From NCBI GenBank assembly GCA_002841695.1, contig PHAN01000002.1, forward strand, positions 26,807 through 90,806: DNA of 64,000 nt, given 5' to 3'. The DNA is from Elusimicrobia bacterium HGW-Elusimicrobia-1 (GTDB taxonomy: Bacteria; Elusimicrobiota; Endomicrobiia; PHAN01). Below are positions 1 to 8,374 of this stretch, one piece after another. Under the pieces are notes generated by a model, which saw only the letters and a list, made by a program, of their open reading frames with translations, had not been told where the DNA came from and did not search any database. The translations under genes were made by a program, and so were the position numbers. The number at the start of each line of letters is the position of its first letter. Position 1 is the first letter of the stretch.

Positions 1-1425
1 GCCGGCGCGCGCGCGTCGTCAATGGCCGGAGCGTTCACAAGTATCGCCGACGACGCTACGGCCGTCTACTGGAATCCGGCGGGACTTATGTCGGTTCCGC
101 GCAGAGAGGTTGTGGCGGCTCATAACGAATCTTTTGAAGGCATAAGACACGATTACGTCGGATACGTCGGAGGACTGAAAGGAAAATACCGGTGGGGCGC
201 CGCGTTTTACGGGCTTTATACGCCCGCGGATATCGAGAGGCGCGGCGGTCTCAACGAGGACGACCCGTTTGAACCATTGTCGCCGGTGGAGGGATATTTC
301 GCGGCTTACGACGCGGCATTGTCCGTGGCGGCCGCGCGAAGATTCGGCGCGAAGTTGTCGGCCGGCGCCGCCGTAAAAGTCATAAATCAGACCATCGACG
401 ACAGAACCGGCCGGGCAGTCGCCTCGGATATCGGCGTTTTGTACGAATATTCGGATGAAATATCGCTTGCCGGAACGATTAAAAACGCGGGCACTTCCCT
501 TGCCGTCGGGGAAAAAAGCTATCCGCTTCCGCTGTCCGCGAATCTCGGCGCCGCGTGGTCTAAAAAATTCCCGTCGTCGGGATTTTTAAGAAGCGCCGTC
601 GAAATCTCGTTTCCGAACGATAATTATCCGTCGCTGCGCGCGGGCGCGGAATACTTTCCCGTCGAAATGTTCGCCGTGCGCGCGGGTTACCGTTACCGTT
701 TCAACGGCCCTGAACTCGATGATTTGAGCGGTCTTGCCGTCGGCGCCGGGGTAAAAATATCCGACCTGCGGCTGGATTATTCCTTCAACCCGTACGGCGC
801 GCTCGGGAATTCCCACAAAATAACATTGAGCGCGGTTTTCGGACCGCGTATCGCGGGCGTCGACGAAAAAATCGCCCCCCGCGGGGAACCGTCCGCATCG
901 GGTTCCGCGCCGCGGACGATACCGCGGATTGATGTGGCGCTGCCCCGGGGCGGGCCGTTGCCCGCCGCAGAATCCCGGACGCCGCCGGATTCAGAATTTT
1001 CTTCATCCACGATTATTTTTACGCCCGGCATAGTTTCCGCGACGGGAGTTACGGGATCGATATTCTCCGAGCCGTCCCGCGACGGCATCAAATCTTTCAG
1101 AGCGTCGATCTCCGCGCGCGGTGTTTTCTCCGGCGCGGCATTGCGCACGGCGGTGCGCCGCGCGCCGGACGATTCTTCGTCGGAGTATTATTTCAGGATG
1201 GACGCGCCGGGGCGGTTAAGCGATGTGACAGTGGTAATCGAGACATCCGGAAAAATCAAATCCGCGAGGGCTCTGATGCCCCCGTCGGCCGTCGGTGTCC
1301 CGCCGAAAGTATCTGTCGTTGAGGCGCCGCGGCAGGCGGCTTCCGCCGGAGGGACTTCTAATGGACGTTTTGTATACGAGATAAAGTCGGAGCAACCCGT
1401 TGATTTTCAAGCAGTGTATGAATAG
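1..1425 (+). CDS. PorV/UPF0164-like outer-membrane beta-barrel protein (5' end outside window)
   Basis: The reading frame is open from base 1: codons for AGARASS precede the first ATG at 22, so the gene is cut by the window edge. The start of the visible protein (AGAFTSIADDATAVYWNPAG) is the hallmark of PorV/UPF0164/FadL-like barrels that open with G-A-x-A-x-x-NPAG. The first ~270 residues alternate hydrophobic and polar positions as in beta-strands. A Pro/Ser-rich linker (about 280-330) follows, then a small beta-rich C-terminal region of unknown type. The family sits in the outer membrane and is linked to secretion or surface display in some phyla; no specific role can be read here. The next gene overlaps its end by 8 nt. 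The family call is fairly sure, the function is not. Confidence 0.75.
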   Translation, partial: AGARASSMAGAFTSIADDATAVYWNPAGLMSVPRREVVAAHNESFEGIRHDYVGYVGGLKGKYRWGAAFYGLYTPADIERRGGLNEDDPFEPLSPVEGYFAAYDAALSVAAARRFGAKLSAGAAVKVINQTIDDRTGRAVASDIGVLYEYSDEISLAGTIKNAGTSLAVGEKSYPLPLSANLGAAWSKKFPSSGFLRSAVEISFPNDNYPSLRAGAEYFPVEMFAVRAGYRYRFNGPELDDLSGLAVGAGVKISDLRLDYSFNPYGALGNSHKITLSAVFGPRIAGVDEKIAPRGEPSASGSAPRTIPRIDVALPRGGPLPAAESRTPPDSEFSSSTIIFTPGIVSATGVTGSIFSEPSRDGIKSFRASISARGVFSGAALRTAVRRAPDDSSSEYYFRMDAPGRLSDVTVVIETSGKIKSARALMPPSAVGVPPKVSVVEAPRQAASAGGTSNGRFVYEIKSEQPVDFQAVYE

Positions 1426-2224
1426 AATCCTTTACGACAATATCAGGGCTATGTCCGCCGTCGACGAACTCGCAAGGTCGGTCTCGCCGGCGGCAATATA
1501 TTTATTGAAGGGCGCGGCTATAATAAATATAAGCCCCGAAGCCGTCGCAACCCGCCTGATGGAAGATACCGACATCCTTGTCGACGACTATGCCGCCGTC
1601 TCCGCGGTTTTGATCCGTATGGGTTTTGCCAAAAGAACAGGGGATTCCCAGACCTTTGAGAGCGTTTCGGGAACCGTCAGACCCTTCGACGTGCACACGA
1701 ATTTATGGTACGCTTCATCCCGCGACCTCGCGCGCATAAAGTCCGAATCCGCCTCCGCCGACGGCATTCCGCCGAACGCGCGGATATTTTCAGCGGCGGA
1801 TTTATGCGCCGACATAATCATACACGCGGCGCAGCACGGCGGGCTCGACGGCAGATGGCGAGGGGATCTGGAAGTTATAGAAAATCGTTTCGGCCCGTCC
1901 GCCGTCCGCGAAGGCCGCGCGAGAGCGGAAGAGTTATGCCCCGGCCTGCTTAATCCGGCTTCCGCGTTTTTCGTCGACGGGGCTGTCCCGTCGGCGGGTT
2001 TTGTAAGACGGTTCGGTTTGATGGGCTCGCCCAAAAAAAAAGCGGCCTATGCCGCCGGAGTTTTATTTCCTTCCGAAGATTTTATAGCCCGTAGGTACGA
2101 CGCCTCGTCGCGGGCGGGTGTGATGCTTAGAAGATTCGTCCGCCCTTTTGCCATACTCGCCGCCGCGGCCGGTTCGTTGGTTTGCGCAGCGGCATCGTCA
2201 ATTATTCCCGCTCGCCGTCAATAA
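1418..2224 (+). CDS. Nucleotidyltransferase-family protein (NTP_transf_5-like)
   Basis: This protein has 268 aa from the ATG at 1418, which overlaps the previous stop as ATGAATAG; an ATG six codons upstream (1400) is the alternative start. The segment LLKGAAIINI followed by TDILVDD fits the 'LLKGaa ... DiDLLV' signature of the uncharacterised nucleotidyltransferase family PF14907. The acidic pair in that motif would bind metal and nucleotide. A helical stretch with histidines (IIIHAAQHGG) follows, as is usual in the family. Proteins of this type often lie in exopolysaccharide or peptide-modification loci, and this one sits beside a large EPS cluster. The C-terminus has a hydrophobic helix (PFAILAAAAGSLVCAAAS). 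The substrate is unknown. Confidence 0.6.
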   Translation: MNRILYDNIRAMSAVDELARSVSPAAIYLLKGAAIINISPEAVATRLMEDTDILVDDYAAVSAVLIRMGFAKRTGDSQTFESVSGTVRPFDVHTNLWYASSRDLARIKSESASADGIPPNARIFSAADLCADIIIHAAQHGGLDGRWRGDLEVIENRFGPSAVREGRARAEELCPGLLNPASAFFVDGAVPSAGFVRRFGLMGSPKKKAAYAAGVLFPSEDFIARRYDASSRAGVMLRRFVRPFAILAAAAGSLVCAAASSIIPARRQ

Positions 2225-2985
2225 ATCGAAGCGTCGCCCCGTTTCATTGCCCTGCGCAGGGCTCCCCTGAAATAAAAATCCGCCGCCGATAACGATAGCG
2301 CCGCGGCCGCCGCGGCCAGCGCGACGGGAACAAATCCGTTACCCTCTCCGGACAGCGCCGCCCGCCACATATCCAGAAGTATCGTCGTCGGCAGACGCGA
2401 AGCTATCCCGCGCAGCGCCGGCGGAAGCGCCTCGGTCGGGAAATAAACTCCGCTGAGTATCTCTACCAGCGAAGCGAAGAGCCATCCGGATTGTTCGCTC
2501 CTTTTTACGTCGAAGGCCAACCCCGCGAATGTCACTCCAATCGCCGCAAAAAAAACCGATGTGATAACCGCCGCCGCCGCTATAGCCGGTGTCGACGATA
2601 TTTTCGCGCCCAAGCCGAGCGCCGCTCCGGCGGCGGCCAGCGCGGATATTTCCAGTATGAAACGCGGAAGTCCCGCCGCCACGGCGGCGTAGGCCGCCGT
2701 CGGCACGCCGGCGGGCGAGGCCGCAATCATATCCATAGTCCCGCGGTGCTGTTCGTGTTTTATGAAATTCGTGAACGCCGAGGAGAAATAGTGGAAAAAT
2801 CTTCCGAAAACTATGCCTGCAAAAACATAGGCGAAGTAAGCCGGCGACAAATGCCGTCCTATGAAATAGAATATGACTGCCTTTGTCAGACCGTCCGCCG
2901 CCGATATAAAAAAACGGAACTTGTAAGCCCTCTCGATGGCCATATCCCTCAAGAAAAAAGTTTTGAGAAGTTTCAGCGTTCGCAT
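2218..2985 (-). CDS. ABC-2 type transporter permease
   Basis: This 255-aa integral membrane protein has about six hydrophobic helices. A cytoplasmic N-terminus (FFLRDMAIERAYKFRF) is followed by helices around 30-50, 55-75, 100-125, 130-160, 170-190 and 225-245. This is the layout of ABC-2 export permeases. It is the distal gene of a two-gene minus-strand unit with the ATPase at 2973-3611, and the two overlap by 13 nt, which suggests translational coupling. Its end overlaps the convergent plus-strand gene by 7 nt. Transporters of this class export lipids, polysaccharides or drugs. Proximity to the EPS locus hints at a glycan or lipid substrate, but that is inference. Confidence 0.8.
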   Translation of the reverse strand: MRTLKLLKTFFLRDMAIERAYKFRFFISAADGLTKAVIFYFIGRHLSPAYFAYVFAGIVFGRFFHYFSSAFTNFIKHEQHRGTMDMIAASPAGVPTAAYAAVAAGLPRFILEISALAAAGAALGLGAKISSTPAIAAAAVITSVFFAAIGVTFAGLAFDVKRSEQSGWLFASLVEILSGVYFPTEALPPALRGIASRLPTTILLDMWRAALSGEGNGFVPVALAAAAAALSLSAADFYFRGALRRAMKRGDASIY

Positions 2986-3611
2986 TCGGTCAACCTTCCG
3001 TTTTCAATCAAATATCGTTTTGCGGCGAATCCGGCCCTGCCCTTGCCGACGCACAGGATTATGCCGCCGTTGCCGGCGAATTCGGACAGCATATCATCGG
3101 CTTTTTTTTGCGAAGCGGGATCCATTGCGTCGGTCTCGTCGGCGAAAATCGCTTTGGGCTCTCCCATAAACGCCCTCAGGAATGAAAATTTCTGTTTAGT
3201 TCCCTTTGAAAGAAACGCGAAAGTTGTGTCAAGAAATCCCGACACATCCAGCATTTCCGCCCGCTCCAGAACGGCATCGGGAATTTTATTAAGACCGCGC
3301 AGTCCGGCGAAAAAATCCAGATTTTGCTTCGCGGTGAGCATACCATAAAAAGAATTATCGTCGGATGAAACGTATCCGGCAAGTTCTCTGTAAGCGCGCG
3401 ACGAATACCCGCCGCGGCATTCCGTTCCGCAAAGACGGACGTCGCCGGCGTCGGGCGGAAGAATTCCGGCCGCTATGCGCAGCAGCGTTGTCTTGCCGGC
3501 TCCGTTGGCGCCCGTCAATACGACGGCTTCGCCGCGGGCCGCGCGGAGCGATGCGTCGTCGAAGACGGCCCGCCCGCGAAATCCCTTGGATATCTTTGAA
3601 ATTAGCAGCAT
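2973..3611 (-). CDS. ABC transporter ATP-binding protein (ABC-2 exporter)
   Basis: This protein has 212 aa from the ATG at 3611 (MLLISKISKGF); a start 18 codons upstream at 3665 would add a basic tail not expected in the family. Walker A is GANGAGKTT. The signature is LSKGTKQK, a form common in ABC-2 exporters. The Walker B region reads FADETDAMDP, one residue shorter than the usual DEPTxGLDP. The position where the H-loop histidine is expected reads ILCVGKGRAGFA, with no histidine. Hydrolysis may therefore be altered, or the protein may belong to a divergent subfamily. It pairs with the overlapping downstream permease. Divergent transcription from the EPS operon starts about 180 bp away. Confidence 0.85.
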   Translation of the reverse strand: MLLISKISKGFRGRAVFDDASLRAARGEAVVLTGANGAGKTTLLRIAAGILPPDAGDVRLCGTECRGGYSSRAYRELAGYVSSDDNSFYGMLTAKQNLDFFAGLRGLNKIPDAVLERAEMLDVSGFLDTTFAFLSKGTKQKFSFLRAFMGEPKAIFADETDAMDPASQKKADDMLSEFAGNGGIILCVGKGRAGFAAKRYLIENGRLTECER

Positions 3612-3686
3612 ATTTTTTTGAATCGGCTGTGCGCGCGGTAATCGGACATCGCGGCCGCGCCGCATCCGTTTCAGAGTATATATTTT

Positions 3687-3716
3687 TTGTCGATTAACCT
3701 GAATATTTTGTATAAT
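3687..3716 (+). promoter_or_regulatory. Putative sigma70 promoter of the EPS operon
   Basis: The -35 TTGTCG (3687-3692) and a perfect -10 TATAAT (3711-3716) are separated by 18 bp. They lie in the divergent gap between the minus-strand ABC genes and the first plus-strand EPS gene at 3793. This is the only strong promoter-like sequence seen upstream of the 22-kb gene run. Confidence 0.6.
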
Positions 3717-3792
3717 TTCGCGGTTGTTTTGACCGATGATGTCACGGGTAGTTTTTGGCGATTTTCGGCGGGCGAATAATAAGAGGGTTCAA

Positions 3793-4161
3793 ATGGGATT
3801 CATAGTATCTGATACGATAAAAGACCCTGTTTTCCAACTGGCGGCAGTCGTTTTTATTTCGGCGCTGTCGATATGCCTCTGGATGCTGGTATCGGCTCTT
3901 AAAGACAGGGGCGCCTCGCGCGCCGCCAATCGTGATTCCGCCGGTGAAGCGCATGATGCCACCGTCAATCTGTCGCAGGACGCCAAATTCCAGCTTCTCC
4001 TTGAAAATATCATAGCCATCAGCAAGCGTCTCGATGAATTGGACGCAAAAATACAGACGGGCGGCTCTCCGGCGGACACGACCGTGCGCGGAGACATTGC
4101 CGTCAAACTCGACGCCATGTATAAAATACTGGCGGGTTTGTCGGGCTCGGAGCAGAAGTGA
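3793..4161 (+). CDS. Small single-pass membrane protein, first gene of EPS operon
   Basis: This protein has 122 aa. The ATG at 3793 is chosen because AGAGGG lies 5-6 nt upstream; an upstream in-frame ATG at 3736 has no such site. One transmembrane helix (about residues 13-35, FQLAAVVFISALSICLWMLV) is followed by a polar linker. A predicted coiled-coil-like helix (FQLLLENIIAISKRLDELDAK) carries the rest. No known domain was recognised. The stop overlaps the GTG start of the next gene (GTGA), so the two are likely co-translated. A scaffold role in the EPS machinery is possible but not shown by the sequence. Confidence 0.65.
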   Translation: MGFIVSDTIKDPVFQLAAVVFISALSICLWMLVSALKDRGASRAANRDSAGEAHDATVNLSQDAKFQLLLENIIAISKRLDELDAKIQTGGSPADTTVRGDIAVKLDAMYKILAGLSGSEQK

Positions 4162-4637
4162 AAAAAAATATTTTCAGTTTCGATTTTTTTGTGGTGCTTC
4201 TTACATTGGCGGCAAGCGCATACGTCATGTATTCCCGCGCGGCCTACCATGCCCGTCAGTCCGAGCTTAAGGAACGCTATGAAGTCAGCAGAAAAGATAT
4301 TTTGAAGCGCGCCGCGGTTCCCCCTGCGAATGCGTCGCTTCCGTCGATTCCGTCGGAAACCGGGCTCAGAAATATTCTTTTTGCGGTAAAATCATCCGCC
4401 GCAAAAAAGGTTTCCATCGTCGGAGATTTTAACGACTGGACACCTCAGGGTATGACGAAGGACGCTTCCGGCATGTGGACGGTAGCTCTTAAAATCGTTC
4501 CCGGCGATTACGCCTATAATTTTATAGTCGACGGCCGTCCGGTCAGGGATTTTAATAATCCCAAGACCAAGGATACAGGCCGCGGGTTCGTAAGTTCGTC
4601 CCTGGAAGTCAAACCTTTCACGCCCGACGACAAATGA
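4158..4637 (+). CDS. Membrane-anchored CBM48/AMPK-type glycogen-binding domain protein
   Basis: This 159-aa protein starts with GTG at 4158, overlapping the previous stop. An N-terminal transmembrane helix (about residues 6-26) is followed by a short charged stalk. The C-terminal domain (about 72-155) has the KKVSIVGDFNDW and DYAYNFIVDG motifs of the AMPK-beta glycogen-binding module (CBM48/E-set). That module normally recognises alpha-glucans and often regulates starch enzymes. Here it is anchored in the membrane directly upstream of the polysaccharide exporter and overlaps it by ATGA. Binding of a nascent glucan or EPS chain is a reasonable inference. No catalytic domain is present. Confidence 0.8.
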   Translation: MKKNIFSFDFFVVLLTLAASAYVMYSRAAYHARQSELKERYEVSRKDILKRAAVPPANASLPSIPSETGLRNILFAVKSSAAKKVSIVGDFNDWTPQGMTKDASGMWTVALKIVPGDYAYNFIVDGRPVRDFNNPKTKDTGRGFVSSSLEVKPFTPDDK

Positions 4638-6346
4638 AAAAAATCGCGGCAGTCCTATCGGCCGTATTTGCCTGCGTTTTTCTGGCATACGCCGTTCCCT
4701 GCGCCGTATTCGCCGCTTCGGATTCCGCCCCGAAACTCACCGCGAAAGACCTCGACGCATCGCTTAAGTACTACGAAAAAACTTCAACTTCCGAAAAACT
4801 CAACAACAACGACCGACTTGCCATATTGCTCCGTATCAGAGAAAAATACGAGGCCGCCGGTCTGGACATCGGCAGGATTGACAAGGAAATAGCCCGCCGG
4901 CGCGCCATACGCGACAGCGAGCGGGCGCCCTCGTCCGAGTCCGTAACGGTTTCTGCCTCGACGGCATCGGTTAAGGCCGAACCGTCCAAGCCGAAGTCCC
5001 CGTCGCGGCGGCGATTGTCGTCCGTTCAGGTCACGGAAAAGGCCGACGTCGTGGAAATACTCGTAGTTTCCGATAATCCCGACAGCCGCAACGTTTTTGT
5101 GCTCAAAGATCCCGATCCGAAAGTTCCGCCTAAAATCGTGGCCGATTTCTATGGACTTACGGAGGCGCTGCCGTCGGCGGATAAGGATATCGCCGTGGGC
5201 GGCGCGACTATCGAGCGGATAAGAACGGCGCAGTTCGACAAAGAACCGTCGCCGGTTGCCAGAATGGTCGTATATCTCAAAAAAAACGTCCGCCACACGT
5301 TCAAGGACTCGACGTCGGGTTTTTTGCTGATTGTCGCCAAGGACGATTCTGAAAAGGGAAAGATGGTCACGGCTTTCGCCGCCGCGATTTCTTCGACCTC
5401 GTCGGCGGCGCCCGTCGCCGCATTGCCCGTAACTGTCACCGCGCCGTCGGTCTTGGCATCGACGCCTATTGCCGTCGCCGCGACGTCTTCATCTTTCGAC
5501 CCCCGGGCCGCGGCGCGGGCGGCGTATAAAATCGAGCCCGGCGACGTGCTTTATGTGACCGTTACGCCCGCCGAGGAAATAACCCGCGAAGTTACCGTCA
5601 ATCCCGGCGGAGAAATATCTCTTCCGCTGGCGGGAATCGTCCGCGCCGCCGGAATCACTCCCGCGCAACTTGCCGAGGACATAAAAATCGCGCTTTCAAA
5701 ATACATTACCAATCCCGAAGTTTCCGTCACGGTCAGACAGTACGCCCGCCGCACGATTTTCATCACGGGCGAACTTAAATCCACGGGCGGCTACCCCTAC
5801 AAAGAAGGCATGCGCCTTTTGGAGCTGATTTCGCAGGCGGGCGGATTTACCGACCGCGCCGACCGTAAAAACGTAAAGGTGTTGCGCGGCGAAGGCGCCG
5901 TCCGCAAAACGTTTATCGTCGACGTCGAAGATTTAATGCGTTCCGGCGATTTTACAAAAGATTTCGCGCTGGAGCCGCAGGATATAGTCGAAGTGCCGGC
6001 CGGCTTTAAAAAAATATCCGTGCTCGGCGATGTCAGAACGCCCGGATATTACGATTACAAAGATGGGATGAAAGTCGTCGAAATCGTCTCGATGTCGGGC
6101 GGTTTTCTGGACACGGCCCGCGTAAAGGAAGTCACCATACTGCGAAAGCAGGGAGCCGACACAAAGTCCATAAAGGTCGACCTTGACGCCGTACTCAAAG
6201 GACACACAAGCGACGTGCCGCTTGCGCCGGAAGACACGGTTTATATCCCCAGAAAATCCATATCGACCGCGAATTGGTGGGCGTCCAGCGCGCTGCCCTG
6301 GCTGACTCTTATTTCGCTCATTCTGGTTATACGGGGCGGGTTATGA
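4634..6346 (+). CDS. Polysaccharide export protein with AMIN, Poly_export and two SLBB domains (Wza-like)
   Basis: This 570-aa protein has a signal peptide (MKKIAAVLSAVFACVFLAYA). A low-complexity helical region comes next, then an AMIN-like domain (about 130-245, with DPDPKVPPKIVADFYG). The Poly_export domain begins at YKIEPGDVLYVTV (about 297). Two SLBB repeats follow around FITGELKSTGGYPYKEG and VLGDVRTPGYYDYKDG. The C-terminus has one hydrophobic helix (LPWLTLISLILVI), as Wza has a C-terminal transmembrane helix. There is no lipobox. It should form the outer-membrane or periplasmic channel for the EPS together with the Wzz-like gene just downstream. AMIN domains bind peptidoglycan, which is an unusual addition to Wza. 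Confidence 0.88.
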   Translation: MKKIAAVLSAVFACVFLAYAVPCAVFAASDSAPKLTAKDLDASLKYYEKTSTSEKLNNNDRLAILLRIREKYEAAGLDIGRIDKEIARRRAIRDSERAPSSESVTVSASTASVKAEPSKPKSPSRRRLSSVQVTEKADVVEILVVSDNPDSRNVFVLKDPDPKVPPKIVADFYGLTEALPSADKDIAVGGATIERIRTAQFDKEPSPVARMVVYLKKNVRHTFKDSTSGFLLIVAKDDSEKGKMVTAFAAAISSTSSAAPVAALPVTVTAPSVLASTPIAVAATSSSFDPRAAARAAYKIEPGDVLYVTVTPAEEITREVTVNPGGEISLPLAGIVRAAGITPAQLAEDIKIALSKYITNPEVSVTVRQYARRTIFITGELKSTGGYPYKEGMRLLELISQAGGFTDRADRKNVKVLRGEGAVRKTFIVDVEDLMRSGDFTKDFALEPQDIVEVPAGFKKISVLGDVRTPGYYDYKDGMKVVEIVSMSGGFLDTARVKEVTILRKQGADTKSIKVDLDAVLKGHTSDVPLAPEDTVYIPRKSISTANWWASSALPWLTLISLILVIRGGL

Positions 6347-6447
6347 AGGCAGTGGCGAGTGTAAAAGGCAGTGGCGAGTGGTTAGTGGCGAGTGAATAGC
6401 AGAAAAATACTAACCACTAACCACTAACCACTAACCACTAACCACTT
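6347..6447. repeat. GTGGTTAGTG-type intergenic palindrome (element 1)
   Basis: The left arm has repeats of AGTGGCGAGTG and GTGGTTAGTG. The loop region reads AGAAAAATACT. The right arm is a tandem of CTAACCA units that is the reverse complement of the left motif. The element fills the gap between the exporter and the Wzz-like gene. Related elements occur at 32527, 51629 and 52997, with partial copies at 44459 and 58805. Confidence 0.85.
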
Positions 6448-6453
6448 AAATAT

Positions 6454-8301
6454 ATGACTCAATACACCCTGGGCATTCACGATTACTGGCGCATTCTCCG
6501 CAGAAAGAGATGGGTCATTATTTTTGTTGCGGTCGCCACCGTGTTTTCGACCTACGTATACACGGATATGCAAACGCCTTTATACAGGGCCACGGCGGAA
6601 GTCAAAGTCGAGCAGCCCAAAGCGATTCCCGGCGTGGCTGTGGACCAGTCCGGCTGGGATATGTATATGGCGCTCAACACCGAGGTCAAGGTCATCAAAA
6701 GCGCGGTGGTCGCTGAACGCACCGCCCGCAAACTCGGAATGCTCGACGACAAAATGAGCGAATCCGAGAGGCAGGCGATTATTCTGTCTCTGCAAAATAT
6801 GGTGGACGCCGAGCGCGTGGGCGATTCAAATCTCATAAGAATAAACGCCGCCTCGTCCGATCCGCGCAACACGGCGATCGTAGCCAACGCCACGGCCGAC
6901 ACCTATATAGAAAAAGGCATAGAAGACCGTTCGCGCCGCGCGCGCGAGCTCAAAGAGTTCATAGAACGGCAGATGGACGAATCCCACTCGCGCCTTAAGT
7001 CCGCCGAGGAAAGTTTAAGAAAATTCACCGAAATGTCGGGAGCCAAGGGGACGGGCGGATTTCTGGCCTCGCGCATGGTCGATCTTGAGACGAGAAAAAG
7101 CGAACTTCTGAAAAAATACACAGGGCAGCATCCCGAAGTCAGGCAACTCTCCGATCAGATAAACGCCGTCGAACTCCAGATGAGAGATTTACCCAAAGAG
7201 GAACTCGAATACGCGCGCTTCACCCGCGAAGTAAAAATCAACGAAGAACTCTACACCCTCCTGGCCAAGCGTTACAAAGAGGCCGAAATCGCCGAGGCCG
7301 ACCGCGAGCGGACCGCCTCGATAGTCACTCCGGCGGTCGAGCCGTCGAGTCCGGTGAAACCCAACCGCGCCATGAATATGACGGTCGGCGTTTTCATAGG
7401 GATATTCTTCGGCTTTCTGATGGCTCTGTTTTTCGAGAATCTCGACACGTCCATAGGCACGATAGAAGACGTGGAACAATTTCTGGGCATACCCGTCATA
7501 GGGATTATCCCGCACGAGTCGCCGACGAAACTCAAGACGTCCAAGAAAAGCGACAGAATATCGGCGCAGCGCTCGCTGATGATAATTTTCCACTCCGGCA
7601 AGTCGCCGTTTGTGGAGGCGTATCACACGATGCGCACGAACCTGCAGTTTACGGCTTTCAAAGAAAAAGGAAACGTCATTAATTTTACCAGCGCGGGCGT
7701 TTCCGAGGGAAAAACCATCACCGCGATAAACTTCGCGCTGGCGGCGGCGCAGTCGGGGACAAAGACGGTCATTGTCGAAATGGATCTTCGCCGGCCGCTG
7801 CTTCATAAAATTCTCGGTCTGCCGAGGATACCGGGGATTACCGAGGGCGTCATAGGCAAACCTCCGGCTGATATCGTCAAAGGGACGGCGGACTTGATGC
7901 TCGGCGAATTGTCGGTGGAACATATTATCGACGTGCCCGGCATAGAAAATCTTAAAATTGTCACCTGCGGCGAAATACCCACCAATCCCATTGATTTTCT
8001 TAATTCCGCCTCGACTAAAACTTTCATCAAGTCGCTTTCCCAGAGTTTCGAGCTTGTGATACTCGATTGCCCGCCGGTGCTTCTGTTCGCCGACCCTCTG
8101 ATAATATCGAGTATCGCCGACGCCACAATTCTGGTCTATCAGGTCGGAAAGATGTCTCGCAACGCTCTTAAAAGAGCCAAGGATCAACTCGCCGGAGTAA
8201 AGGCAAATCTGGTCGGCGTGGTTCTTAATGACATTAAGGCCTCCGATATGCAGCACCGCTACGGTTATTACTACACCTACAAGTATTACCACAAGGGATG
8301 A
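6454..8301 (+). CDS. Wzz chain-length determinant fused to CpsD/BY-kinase-type ATPase
   Basis: This 615-aa protein has a Wzz domain at the N-terminus (YWRILRRKRWVIIFVAVATV, first membrane helix about 20-38), a long coiled coil (about 150-290) and a second helix (about 307-327). A MinD-like tyrosine-kinase domain follows. Walker A is SAGVSEGKT, Walker A' is VIVEMDLRRP, and Walker B is LVILDCPP. The C-terminal tail is a tyrosine cluster (RYGYYYTYKYYHKG), as expected for autophosphorylating bacterial tyrosine kinases. It controls EPS polymerisation and export with the Wza-like protein upstream. It lies directly after palindrome element 1, and the start at 6454 has no clear ribosome-binding site. 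Confidence 0.93.
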   Translation: MTQYTLGIHDYWRILRRKRWVIIFVAVATVFSTYVYTDMQTPLYRATAEVKVEQPKAIPGVAVDQSGWDMYMALNTEVKVIKSAVVAERTARKLGMLDDKMSESERQAIILSLQNMVDAERVGDSNLIRINAASSDPRNTAIVANATADTYIEKGIEDRSRRARELKEFIERQMDESHSRLKSAEESLRKFTEMSGAKGTGGFLASRMVDLETRKSELLKKYTGQHPEVRQLSDQINAVELQMRDLPKEELEYARFTREVKINEELYTLLAKRYKEAEIAEADRERTASIVTPAVEPSSPVKPNRAMNMTVGVFIGIFFGFLMALFFENLDTSIGTIEDVEQFLGIPVIGIIPHESPTKLKTSKKSDRISAQRSLMIIFHSGKSPFVEAYHTMRTNLQFTAFKEKGNVINFTSAGVSEGKTITAINFALAAAQSGTKTVIVEMDLRRPLLHKILGLPRIPGITEGVIGKPPADIVKGTADLMLGELSVEHIIDVPGIENLKIVTCGEIPTNPIDFLNSASTKTFIKSLSQSFELVILDCPPVLLFADPLIISSIADATILVYQVGKMSRNALKRAKDQLAGVKANLVGVVLNDIKASDMQHRYGYYYTYKYYHKG

Positions 8302-8374
8302 CAACCTGCCGTCGTAAATCCCTTAGCCGTTTTCAAATCCGTCCCTATTATGCGAAGCTCAATAAGGACCGCCG

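Noticed and set aside
6410..6447. Tandem CTAACCA units as a possible CRISPR or short tandem repeat locus
   Set aside because: The units are 7 nt with no spacers and pair with the left arm; they are part of the palindrome.
7189..8304. Minus-strand open frame of 371 codons
   Set aside because: It is antisense to the tyrosine-kinase part of the Wzz protein and has no recognisable domain.
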